Shown in pieces: positions 34,409-43,022 of a stretch of 64,000 nucleotides of DNA. The position numbers were made by a program, and so were the translations under genes. Position 1 is the stretch's first letter. Every line of letters starts with the position of its first letter. The stretch is from UBA964 sp037444685. Its GTDB lineage: Bacteria; Pseudomonadota; Gammaproteobacteria; Steroidobacterales; Steroidobacteraceae. The notes under the pieces were generated by a model. It was not told the origin of the DNA. It saw only the letters and a program-made list of their open reading frames with translations, and made no database searches. Where the stretch lies: assembly GCA_037444685.1 (NCBI GenBank), contig JBBILX010000003.1, positions 1-64,000 of the forward strand, given 5' to 3'.

Positions 34409-35784
34409 ACTCAATTGAAGTCGCCGCATCGCCGGGCACGGGCGCTGCCCAGGGCAGCGCTTCCAGCAGCCGCTACGCCTGGTGGGTGGTGTTCGTTCTC
34501 TGCGTGGCGAGCATCGTCGCGTTCATCGACCGGCAGATCATCAACCTGCTGGTTGGACCCATCAAGAGCGACCTCGGGCTCACGGACGTACAGATCAGTT
34601 TGCTGCAGGGGGCCGCATTCGCGCTGTTCCATGCGGCGATGGCGGTGCCGCTCGGCAGACTCTCTGACCGTTACAACCGAAGGTGGATCATCATCGGTGG
34701 GATCCTCTGCTGGTCGGTGGCCTGTGCCGGCTCGGGTCTGGTCAGCGGCTTCCTTGGCTTGTTCGTCATGCGCATGCTGATCGGTTCGGGCGAGGCGACT
34801 CTTTCACCGGCTGGCTATTCGATCCTGGCCGACTACTTTCCGCGCGAGAAGCTCGGTCGTGCGGTGAGCTTCTTTCTCGGTTCGGGTTTCGTCGGTTCGG
34901 GAATAGCGCTCATCTTCGGCGGTGCGATCCTCGCGAGCCTCGGCGACGCCGAGACGGTTGTGCTGCCGCTCGTCGGTGAAGTGCGCGAGTGGCAGGCCGC
35001 CTTTCTGGTCGTGTCGCTCCCGGGACTCCTCTGCGTGGCGCTCATGCTCACGGTACGCGAGCCGCCGCGCTCGAGTTTCGGGCGGGTGCTCGACACGAAC
35101 GGGCCGTTGCCACCGTTTCGCGAGGTGCTGGCCTTTGTCATCGAGCGGCGTCGCACGATCGGTGCAATCTTCCTCGGCTACTCGCTGCTGGCGGCGATGC
35201 AGTTCGGCCTCGGCGCCTGGACACCGGAGTTCTTCGCGCGCACCTACGGCTGGGAACGATCGGAGATCGGTTACGCCTACGGCCTGAACTACGTGTTTGC
35301 CGGTACATGCGGCGTGCTCGCTGGCGGCTGGTTGTCCGACTGGCTGTCGTCACGCGGCTACGCGGACGCCAATCTGCGCACTGGTGTAATCGCCGGCGTC
35401 TGCGCGCTGCCGTTCGTGGTCGTGTTTCCGCTGATGCCGACCGGCGAAGCAGCGATGGTGCTGCTGGTGCCGGCAACGTTCTTCAGTACGATGCCCTTTG
35501 GAGCCGGCACGGCCGCGCTGCCGCTGCTGACGCCCAATCGCATGCGCGCGCAGATGGTCGCGCTGTATCTGGTCGTCGCAAACCTGGTTGGCCAGGGGCT
35601 GGGGCCATTCGTTACGGCGGCGCTTACCGACTACGTGTTCGGCGACCCCGAGCGCCTGTATCTGTCCGTCTCGATTGCCGGCGGGTCGCTGCTCGTGCTG
35701 GCGGTCGTCGTGATCGCGTCCGGGTTACCGGCCATCGCCGCGGTGCTGGCGCAGGCCGAAGCGGAGGCACACCGCAATGGGTAA
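34405..35784 (+). CDS. MFS transporter (spinster-like)
   Basis: This 459-residue inner-membrane carrier has about 12 hydrophobic segments. The first (WWVVFVLCVASIVAFIDRQI) carries the DRQI motif typical of the spinster-like group, and the loop 2-3 motif is GRLSDRYNRRWIIIGG. It probably moves the pathway substrate across the cytoplasmic membrane after a TonB-dependent receptor has brought it to the periplasm. It starts inside the GMC stop (ATGA), and its own end overlaps the CoA-ligase start by 8 bases. Confidence 0.9.
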   Translation: MNSIEVAASPGTGAAQGSASSSRYAWWVVFVLCVASIVAFIDRQIINLLVGPIKSDLGLTDVQISLLQGAAFALFHAAMAVPLGRLSDRYNRRWIIIGGILCWSVACAGSGLVSGFLGLFVMRMLIGSGEATLSPAGYSILADYFPREKLGRAVSFFLGSGFVGSGIALIFGGAILASLGDAETVVLPLVGEVREWQAAFLVVSLPGLLCVALMLTVREPPRSSFGRVLDTNGPLPPFREVLAFVIERRRTIGAIFLGYSLLAAMQFGLGAWTPEFFARTYGWERSEIGYAYGLNYVFAGTCGVLAGGWLSDWLSSRGYADANLRTGVIAGVCALPFVVVFPLMPTGEAAMVLLVPATFFSTMPFGAGTAALPLLTPNRMRAQMVALYLVVANLVGQGLGPFVTAALTDYVFGDPERLYLSVSIAGGSLLVLAVVVIASGLPAIAAVLAQAEAEAHRNG

Positions 35785-37669
35785 GTACGCCCGTGAATAC
35801 CAGCTCTCGATCGGCGATCCGGCCGCTTTCTGGGCCGAGCAGGCCCGCGCGATCCACTGGTACCGCCGATTCGACCAGGTGTTGACAACGGAGGACGCGC
35901 CGGCCGGGCGCTGGTTCGTCGGCGGGCAGGTCAATGCCTGTTACGAGGCGCTCGATCGGCATGTCGCGGCTGGCGCCGCCGCGCGCGTCGCGCTCGTGCA
36001 CGACAGTGCGATGACGGGATCGATCGAACGTCTGACCTACGGCGAACTGCTGACACGGGTTACGGAGCTCGCCGGCTGGCTAGAGTCGCGCGGCGTCGTG
36101 AGCGGAGATCGTGTGCTGATCTACATGCCGCTCGTACCGGAGGCGGTGATTGCGATGCTGGCCTGCGCGCGGCTCGGCGCCGTGCATGCAGTGGTCTTTG
36201 GCGGCTTCGGTGCTCGCGAGGTCGCCACGCGGATAGACGATACGGAGCCGAAGCTGATCCTGACAGCGTCCTGCGGGCTAGAGCCTGGGCGCGTCGTCGA
36301 GTACCTGCCGCTGCTCAATCAGGCTTTGCAATTCTGTCGCCACAAGCCGCAGGCCTGCCTCGTGCTGCAGCGTCCTCAGGCACCGGCCACGCTCACACCC
36401 GGGCGGGATCTCGACTGGCGACAGACCGTGCCAGGATCGGCGCCGGCTGCCTGTGTGCCGGTCGATGCGAACCACCCGCTCTACGTGCTGCATACCTCGG
36501 GCACGACCGGTCGCCCGAAGGGCATCGTGCGTGACACCGCGGGCTACCTGGTCGCGTTACGCTACTCGATGCGCACCGTGTACGGCGTTGGCGAAGGCGA
36601 CGTGTTCTGGACGGCGTCCGACATCGGCTGGGTGGTCGGTCACTCCTACATCGTCTACGGGCCCCTCGCGCACGGCTGCACGACGATCCTCTATGAGGGC
36701 AAGCCCGTCGGCACGCCGGATGCAGCGCAGCTCTGGCGCGTGGCGGCCCGCCACGGCGTCAACGTGCTGTTCACCGCGCCGACGGCGATTCGCGCCATCA
36801 AGCGCGAGGATCCGCGCGGCGAACTGCCGCGCCGGCACGATCTGCGTAGGCTGCGCGCGCTGTTCCTAGCCGGTGAGCGTGCCGACCCCGACACTGTGCT
36901 CTGGGCGCAGCAGGTGCTCGAGCGTCCGGTGATCGATCACTGGTGGCAGACGGAAACCGGCTGGCCAGTCGCTGCCAACTGTCTCGGCCTCGAGCAGCTG
37001 CCGGTCAAGCCCGGCAGCGTCTCGGTGCCCGTGCCGGGTTTCGACGTCCGCGTGCTCGACGAGAGCGGCACCCAGGTGCCTGCCGGCGCAACGGGTTCGA
37101 TCGTGATCAGGCTGCCGATGCCGCCTGGCTGTCTAACGACACTGTGGCGCGACGACGGGACCTTTCGCAGCGCCTACCTCAGCCGCTTCCCGGGTCATTA
37201 CCTGACCGGCGACGGCGGACTGCTCGATGCCGACGGTTTCCTGCACGTCATGGGCCGCATCGACGACGTCATCAACGTCGCTGGGCACCGGCTCTCCACC
37301 GGCGAGATCGAGCAGGCGCTCGCAGGTCACCCCGACGTCGCCGAATGCGCGGTGATTCCGCGCGCAGACTCGATCAAGGGCCAGGTGCCGATGGGGCTCG
37401 TCGTGCTGAAGATCGGCGTGTCGCGACCGCTCGAAGCGCTGCAGGCGGAGCTGATCGCGCGCGTGCGCGACGAAGTCGGACCCGTTGCCGCGTTCCGCGA
37501 GTGCCACGTCGTCGCGAGGCTGCCGAAGACACGCTCGGGCAAGGTGCTGCGCGGCACGATGCGGCGCATCGCCGCCGGCGAGCAGCCGCCCGTGCCCGCG
37601 ACCATCGACGATCCGGCGGTGCTCGACGAGATCCGTGCCGTGCTCGTCCCCGGAAGTCTGACAAGCTGA
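35777..37669 (+). CDS. prpE: Propionyl-CoA synthetase (PrpE-like) acyl-CoA ligase
   Basis: This 630-residue ANL-superfamily ligase has the acetyl/propionyl-CoA synthetase architecture: N-terminal INACYEALDRHV-like region (here NACYEALDRHVAAG), the AMP-binding VLHTSGTTGRPKGIVRD, WWQTETGWP, YLTGDGG and the C-terminal Lys motif TRSGKVLRGTMRRIA, where Lys would be the acetylation-sensitive residue. It matches PrpE best, which activates propionate, but relatives accept other short acids. In this cluster it could activate the carboxylic acid product for central metabolism. It overlaps the MFS gene by 8 bp. Confidence 0.8.
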   Translation: MGKYAREYQLSIGDPAAFWAEQARAIHWYRRFDQVLTTEDAPAGRWFVGGQVNACYEALDRHVAAGAAARVALVHDSAMTGSIERLTYGELLTRVTELAGWLESRGVVSGDRVLIYMPLVPEAVIAMLACARLGAVHAVVFGGFGAREVATRIDDTEPKLILTASCGLEPGRVVEYLPLLNQALQFCRHKPQACLVLQRPQAPATLTPGRDLDWRQTVPGSAPAACVPVDANHPLYVLHTSGTTGRPKGIVRDTAGYLVALRYSMRTVYGVGEGDVFWTASDIGWVVGHSYIVYGPLAHGCTTILYEGKPVGTPDAAQLWRVAARHGVNVLFTAPTAIRAIKREDPRGELPRRHDLRRLRALFLAGERADPDTVLWAQQVLERPVIDHWWQTETGWPVAANCLGLEQLPVKPGSVSVPVPGFDVRVLDESGTQVPAGATGSIVIRLPMPPGCLTTLWRDDGTFRSAYLSRFPGHYLTGDGGLLDADGFLHVMGRIDDVINVAGHRLSTGEIEQALAGHPDVAECAVIPRADSIKGQVPMGLVVLKIGVSRPLEALQAELIARVRDEVGPVAAFRECHVVARLPKTRSGKVLRGTMRRIAAGEQPPVPATIDDPAVLDEIRAVLVPGSLTS

Positions 37670-37770
37670 GCGGACCCATCAGGCAAACGCATCGGTCGCT
37701 GAGCAGTATGCATTGGCACCGGCGATCCGCGTGTGTTGTCGTTTCATGACACGACGGCCCGACGGGATCA

Positions 37771-37777
37771 GGGAGAG
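37771..37777 (+). promoter_or_regulatory. Ribosome-binding site that sets a GTG start
   Basis: GGGAGAG lies 4 bases before GTG 37782. The upstream in-frame ATG at 37746 has no such site. The GTG start leaves a clean signal peptide on TonB receptor 4. Confidence 0.6.
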
Positions 37778-37781
37778 AACA

Positions 37782-40256
37782 GTGGATCGTAGCCGCCTGA
37801 TGACGACCGTATTCGGTGGGCTCTTGCTCAGCACCACCCCTCTGGGTGCGCAGGAGACGGCTGACCATTCGGCCGTGGTCGCTCTGGAAGAGGTGATCGT
37901 CACGGCCCGCAAGGCCCGAGAGGATCTGCAGCAGATTCCGGTGGCCGTCACGGCATTGAGCGCCGAACAGATCGCCAACCTTGGGATCGAGGGGCTGTCC
38001 GACGTTGCGCGCTACACTCCCGGCTTCTCTTTCGAGAGCTTCTCGGGGCCGCTCTCGGCACCGATCATTCGTGGCCAGACCCAGACGCGGCTCGACCTGC
38101 CCGTGCAGAATGTTGCCTCCTACTTCAACGGAGTCTACCTGCAGCGAAACTACATGGTCGATGCCTCGCTGCTCGAGCTCGACCGTATCGAGGTGATCAA
38201 GGGACCGCAGTCGGCTCTGTATGGGCGCAACGCGTTCTCGGGCGCCATCAACTACATACCTCGCCTGCCGGGCAGCGAGTTCGAGGCATCCGTGAGCGCG
38301 ACAGTGGGGTCGGACAAGCGGCGCGATCTCAAAGGTTCGATCTCGGGCCCCGTCACCGATTGGCTCGGCGTACTCGTCGCGGCGGGGATGTCTGAATTCG
38401 ACGGCACGTGGGACAACAATCACCCGCTGGCGTCCCAGGGCTCGGGAACACGCGGCAAGCTCGGCGGGTGGGACAATGACGCACTGCTCGCAGTCGTCTC
38501 GATCAGGCCTTTCGACGGGCTGAACTTCGAGATTACGTACTCGCGGTCGGAACTCGATACCGAGTCGCGGGCGCAGTACTCTCTAAGCACTGTGGGCCTA
38601 CTCGCGGCTGTCAACAGCCTCAATTGCTCGCCCGGTGGCACGCCCGTCCAGAATCGGCTTTACTGCGGAGAAATTGCGTTCCAACCGGTTCTCCAGCCCG
38701 CTGAGGTCTCGGGGCCGCTTGCACGACCGGCGGGCTTTGTCACGGATCCCCGCTCCTTCGGGCAGCGCGGCACCAATGAGATCGCCTCGCTGACGGCGAC
38801 CTGGGAGTTCGCGCCGGCCTGGAGCTCGAGCTACCAGTTCGGTTACACGGACAGCAACGTCAATTCGAGCGGGTCGCCGGCGCGCAACTCGACGATAGGC
38901 GCGCAGATTCCTGGGCTGCCGATCACCGGGCTCGTCGGCTTCGACTCCCAGCCCAATGGTGGTTTCGACAGCACGAGCCATGAGCTACGCATCGAGTGGC
39001 AACCGGGCGGACTGGTGCGTCGCGCGATGATTGGCGCCTTCTCGTCGCGAGCGCAGGATGACGCTTCGGCCTGGAGCCGGTGGGCGACACCGCTGGCTTT
39101 GACCGATCCGCAGCTGACGTTCACCTTCTCCAACTCCACGCGAAACGACGACGTCGAGGCCGTTTTCGGCCTGCTGACGCTGGACCTCACGGAGCGAATC
39201 TCGCTGACGGGAGAGGTGCGCTACACGGAGGAGACGCTCGAGTTGCTGGTCCGGCAGACCTCTCCCGGATTCATCCCGACCCCGCTCGATTCGAGCGCGC
39301 CCGTCATTCGTCGGCAGGAGAACGACTTCGACTACACCACACCGCGAATCGCGCTCGACTATCGGCTCTCGAACCGAAACCTGTTGTACCTCTCGGCCGG
39401 GAAGGGCGTGAAATCGGGCGGCCAGAACGTGCCGGGCCTCGACCCACAGCAGGACACGTACGAGCCCGAGGAGAACTGGGCCTTCGAGATCGGTTCGAAG
39501 AACACGCTGCTAGGCGATCGGCTGCGCCTGAACGTTGCGGCGTATTTCATCGACTGGACCGGCATTCAAGGTTCGGTCGCACGGAACTACCCCGCCAGCG
39601 GTCGCGTGCTCGGCATCGACTGCTTCACGGCCTGCGCACCACCCGCACCCGGCACGCCCGTTCCCGTGATCGTCGGAAATCTCGGAGATGCGACCGTCAC
39701 AGGCATCGAAGTGGAGGGCGCCTGGCTTCTTGGGGAGAATTGGACGATCAGTTACGCCTTGTCTTATCAGGACGCGAAGTATGACGACGGCCAGATCTCG
39801 CAGCGCGCCGCGAATGCGCAGAATTGCGACGGTGTCGTCTGCGCTCTGACCGTGCGCGACGCGCTCGGGCGTCCGATCAGCGGCGCAGAGATCGGCGACA
39901 ACACGCTCGAGCGTCAACCACCGTTCCAGGCCGCCATCGGTCTCGAATACGCGTTCCGGGTGCCGATGTCTGGCGAGGCCGTCTGGACCCTCGGGGGCAC
40001 GGCCACCTACCAGGACAAGCAATACGTCGACGAGCTAAACCTCGCGCACGTTCCTTCGCGCACACTTGTCGATGCTGCGTTGCGGGTGGAGGCCGGGCGC
40101 TTCTTCGGGCGCCTGTGGTCACGGAACCTTTTCGACGAGGAGTACGTGTCGACGTCGCTGTTCCTGATCGGCACCGACGGGGCGCGTTCGGCGAGCTATG
40201 TGCCGTTCGCGGGCGAGGGGCGCACCTTCGGCTTGACCATTGGCTACAACTTCTGA
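37782..40256 (+). CDS. TonB-dependent receptor (4), in the catabolic operon
   Basis: This 824-residue outer-membrane receptor has a signal peptide (LMTTVFGGLLLSTTPLGAQE), a TonB-box-like LEEVIVTARKAREDLQQIP, a plug with LDRIEVIKGPQSALYGRNAFSGAINY, and a barrel that ends GRTFGLTIGYNF. It stands 112 bp after the CoA ligase and directly before a symporter, in the same direction. It is therefore the likely outer-membrane entry for the substrate handled by the LysR-region enzymes. Its last 17 bases overlap the symporter if that uses a TTG start. Confidence 0.9.
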   Translation: MDRSRLMTTVFGGLLLSTTPLGAQETADHSAVVALEEVIVTARKAREDLQQIPVAVTALSAEQIANLGIEGLSDVARYTPGFSFESFSGPLSAPIIRGQTQTRLDLPVQNVASYFNGVYLQRNYMVDASLLELDRIEVIKGPQSALYGRNAFSGAINYIPRLPGSEFEASVSATVGSDKRRDLKGSISGPVTDWLGVLVAAGMSEFDGTWDNNHPLASQGSGTRGKLGGWDNDALLAVVSIRPFDGLNFEITYSRSELDTESRAQYSLSTVGLLAAVNSLNCSPGGTPVQNRLYCGEIAFQPVLQPAEVSGPLARPAGFVTDPRSFGQRGTNEIASLTATWEFAPAWSSSYQFGYTDSNVNSSGSPARNSTIGAQIPGLPITGLVGFDSQPNGGFDSTSHELRIEWQPGGLVRRAMIGAFSSRAQDDASAWSRWATPLALTDPQLTFTFSNSTRNDDVEAVFGLLTLDLTERISLTGEVRYTEETLELLVRQTSPGFIPTPLDSSAPVIRRQENDFDYTTPRIALDYRLSNRNLLYLSAGKGVKSGGQNVPGLDPQQDTYEPEENWAFEIGSKNTLLGDRLRLNVAAYFIDWTGIQGSVARNYPASGRVLGIDCFTACAPPAPGTPVPVIVGNLGDATVTGIEVEGAWLLGENWTISYALSYQDAKYDDGQISQRAANAQNCDGVVCALTVRDALGRPISGAEIGDNTLERQPPFQAAIGLEYAFRVPMSGEAVWTLGGTATYQDKQYVDELNLAHVPSRTLVDAALRVEAGRFFGRLWSRNLFDEEYVSTSLFLIGTDGARSASYVPFAGEGRTFGLTIGYNF

Positions 40257-41646
40257 CGTCACTGCGCACGCTCGACCGGAGGACGACGCCACACCGCTGC
40301 CGCGCTCGGTGATCGCATCGTGGGCGACCGGCGCGTTCGGCGTGTCGGTGCTCATGAACGGCATTTCGGCGCTGTCGCTTTTTTATTTTATCGTCGTTCT
40401 GAAGATCGACCCTGCTCTGGCGGGATTGCTGATTTTCATGGCCCGCATCTACGATGCCATCACGGACCCGCTCTCGGGCTGGCTCAGTGATCGCTCGAAG
40501 TCGAAGATGGGCCGGCGCCGACCCTTCCTCCTGGCCGGCGCGCTGGTCTCCGCAGTTTCGTTCGCGGCAGTGTTCAACTCACCCTTCGAGGGTAGCGGCG
40601 CGGCGACGACGCTGTACGTGCTGGCGACGCTGCTCCTGTACACGACCGGCTATTCGCTGTTCAACGTGCCTTACATGGCGATGCCGGCCGAGATGACCCG
40701 CAGCTATCACGAGCGCTCGGTCATTCACGGCTACCGCGTCGCGAGCGCGGCGGTCGGCGGCCTCGCCGTACAGGCCATGGCCGGGCTGCTGCTCGAGTGG
40801 CTCGGTAAAGGGCAGGTGGCCCACTCGGTGCTCGGCTACGTCGGTGGGGTCCTGATCCTCGTGACCATGCTCGTGACCTTTCTTGGTACCGCGCGTCTGC
40901 CGGTCGACGTCGCCCGGCCGATCTCGCCGCCTTTTCGGGAGCAGCTCCGCGGCTTCCTGGCGAACCGACCTTTTCAGCAGGTGATGGGTGTGAAGCTCGC
41001 GCAGCTCGTTGGCATCAGTTCGAGTTCGGGTGGCCTCTTGTTCTTTCTTGCCAATGTCATCGATCGCCCGTTGACGCTGCTGCCGGCGATCGGGGTGGCC
41101 ACCACCGTAGGCGTGCTGACCTCGACGCCCCTGCTGCTCTGGTTGTCGTGCCGGATCGGCAAGCGCGGCGGTTACGCGGTCTCGGCAGCGGTGACGGGCC
41201 TTGCGGCGTTGTCTTGGGTCATCGCGCAGCCCGGTGAACCGACCTGGGCGCTGCTGCTACGCGGTTATCTGCTCGGGATCGCGTTCTCCGGCAACGTCAT
41301 GTTCGCCATGTCGATGCTCGCCGACACCATGGAGCTCGATCGCCACCGCACCGGCATGCGCCGCGAAGGCACATACTCGGCGCTTTACAGTTTCGTCGAG
41401 AAACTCGCGTCGTCGCTCGGGCCGCTCGTGCTCGGCAGTGCGCTGTCCCTGGCGGGATTCGATCCTTCCGAGCCTCCGGCGGAGTCGACACCCGAGGTGC
41501 GTCAGGCTGTGCTGCTCGGCATCGCTTACGTGCCGGCCATCATGGCGGTGCTTGCCCTGTGGATCCTCAGCACCTACCGTCTCGATGAGGCGGCACTTCA
41601 CGCCGCGCGCACGGCCTCGACGGATTCAGCAGGCGTCAGCCAATGA
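40240..41646 (+). CDS. GPH-type sodium/cation symporter (MelB-like)
   Basis: This carrier of up to 468 residues has about 12 membrane segments. The group is recognised by ARIYDAITDPLSGWLSDRSK and MGRRRPFLLAGA near the N-terminus, the site of cation coupling in MelB. GPH carriers take up glycosides, pentosides or hexuronides, and many family members move steroids or other organics, so a sugar is not certain. The start is either TTG 40240, overlapping the receptor gene, or GTG 40309; neither has a good ribosome site. Two carriers plus a receptor in one cluster suggest separate substrate and product transport. Confidence 0.8.
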   Translation: MATTSDVTAHARPEDDATPLPRSVIASWATGAFGVSVLMNGISALSLFYFIVVLKIDPALAGLLIFMARIYDAITDPLSGWLSDRSKSKMGRRRPFLLAGALVSAVSFAAVFNSPFEGSGAATTLYVLATLLLYTTGYSLFNVPYMAMPAEMTRSYHERSVIHGYRVASAAVGGLAVQAMAGLLLEWLGKGQVAHSVLGYVGGVLILVTMLVTFLGTARLPVDVARPISPPFREQLRGFLANRPFQQVMGVKLAQLVGISSSSGGLLFFLANVIDRPLTLLPAIGVATTVGVLTSTPLLLWLSCRIGKRGGYAVSAAVTGLAALSWVIAQPGEPTWALLLRGYLLGIAFSGNVMFAMSMLADTMELDRHRTGMRREGTYSALYSFVEKLASSLGPLVLGSALSLAGFDPSEPPAESTPEVRQAVLLGIAYVPAIMAVLALWILSTYRLDEAALHAARTASTDSAGVSQ

Positions 41647-41656
41647 GGAAGAGAGT

Positions 41657-41938
41657 ATGAAGCAATCCGGGATACCTAATCCCGAGACGGGTGTCGAACC
41701 AGCCTTCCTCCCGCATCCGGTCATGGACCGAATGCTCGACGCCCTCGTGGCGCTCAGTGCGGAGTTGTGGGCGGAACGCGACCGGCGCACGGCCCTGGAG
41801 CGCGTGTTGGCACGTCGTGGCTTGCTCGAGGAGGCCGAGATCGAAGGCTATCGCGGGACACAGCTCGAGGAGGAGCGGCGCAAGCGCGAGCGTGACGCCT
41901 TCGTGCGCCGCGTTTTTGGTTCGCTGGGGAAACTTTGA
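41657..41938 (+). CDS. Small hypothetical protein
   Basis: This 93-residue protein starts at ATG 41657 with GAGGAAGAGAG just upstream. It is largely helical and highly charged (AELWAERDRRTALERVLARRG, EERRKRERDAFVRRVFGSLGKL) and has no membrane segment or cysteine. I do not recognise a family. Its tight placement, 11 bp after the symporter and 20 bp before a methyltransferase, with a good ribosome site, argues that it is real. A helper or subunit of a neighbouring enzyme is possible. Confidence 0.7.
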   Translation: MKQSGIPNPETGVEPAFLPHPVMDRMLDALVALSAELWAERDRRTALERVLARRGLLEEAEIEGYRGTQLEEERRKRERDAFVRRVFGSLGKL

Positions 41939-41957
41939 CCTTGTCGAGGTGCATCCG

Positions 41958-43019
41958 ATGGATAGAGGTCGCGTTGGAGTGATGCCGAGGGCGCCGACGC
42001 TCGAGGACGAGAGCCATCTCGGCTTCTACGAGAGTCTGCGGAACTTCGCGATTCGGGACATGTTTCTGCGCGTGGCCGAGCAGACCGAGCAGGCCGCGAT
42101 TGCCGCCGGCTTGCCGTCGCGGGGGAGCGGGGGAGATCTCGAGAATCTGGTCCAAACGGCGGACGCACTGCCGCTGGTCGGGGTCTGGAAGCGCCTGATG
42201 CGCTCACAGCAGCAGCATACCTGGTCGAAGGTCCGCGACACGCTGCTCGCCGACTCAGCCCGATATGAGCGCGAGCTCGACGAGGCCGAAAAGCGCAACC
42301 CGGGCCGACTGCACTACGATCCCGGGTTCGTGGTACCGGATTACGCCACCCTGCCGATCCACCTTCAGCCCGGTGGCTACGTAGGCGATAGGCTCGCCGG
42401 CTACGTGTTCCACTACGGCACGCAGGTCTTCTATCAGGGCGATAACGATCAGGACGAACTGCACCGGGAGGTCGTGGCGGGGGTTGCGCTGCCGGACGAT
42501 GGCCGCGTTCTGCGCGTCCTCGATCTGGGCTGTTCGATCGGCCAAGCGACAACGGCGCTCAAGCAGCGGTTCCCGGCGGCCGAGGTCCTCGGAATGGATG
42601 TGGCGCTCCCCTTGCTGCGCTATGCGCACAAGCGCGCCACCGACCTCGGCATCGACGTGCACTTTCGCCAGGGGCTGGCAGAAGACACCAAGCTCGACAG
42701 CGGCGGTTTCGACGTCCTGCTGACCTATATCCTCTTTCATGAGGTGCCGGCGCGCCTCTTCGATCCGATCATTGCCGAGATCGCAAGGCTGCTGCGACCG
42801 GGTGGAACTCTGACAATCGTCGACGCGCCGAACGGCAGCAATTTCCCGGCCGGACAACGCCTCTGGATGCAGTTTGATGCGCAGTACAACTGCGAACCGT
42901 ACTCGCCCGCTTTCGTCGCGACCGACCTGCCCGCTCTGCTAGAGCGGCACGGCTTGCGCGTCGTACACGTCGGACCGACGCCGACGTTCCTGTGGCGCAC
43001 GACCTGCGTCAACCCGTAA
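41958..43019 (+). CDS. Class I SAM-dependent methyltransferase
   Basis: This 353-residue protein has a helical N-terminal part of about 160 residues and a C-terminal Rossmann methyltransferase domain. The SAM motif is VLRVLDLGCSIGQATTAL, followed by VLGMDVALPLLRYA, DVLLTYILFHEV and LRPGGTLTIVDAP. The N-terminal extension has no known domain that I can name. GAGG lies 8 bases before ATG 41958. The acceptor is unknown; in a catabolic operon it could demethylate or methylate a pathway intermediate or protect against it. Confidence 0.8.
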   Translation: MDRGRVGVMPRAPTLEDESHLGFYESLRNFAIRDMFLRVAEQTEQAAIAAGLPSRGSGGDLENLVQTADALPLVGVWKRLMRSQQQHTWSKVRDTLLADSARYERELDEAEKRNPGRLHYDPGFVVPDYATLPIHLQPGGYVGDRLAGYVFHYGTQVFYQGDNDQDELHREVVAGVALPDDGRVLRVLDLGCSIGQATTALKQRFPAAEVLGMDVALPLLRYAHKRATDLGIDVHFRQGLAEDTKLDSGGFDVLLTYILFHEVPARLFDPIIAEIARLLRPGGTLTIVDAPNGSNFPAGQRLWMQFDAQYNCEPYSPAFVATDLPALLERHGLRVVHVGPTPTFLWRTTCVNP

Positions 43020-43022
43020 CGG

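Noticed and set aside
37733..37760. GTCGT...ACGAC inverted repeat before TonB receptor 4 as an operator
   Set aside because: The arms are only 5 bp and such pairs are expected often in this composition.
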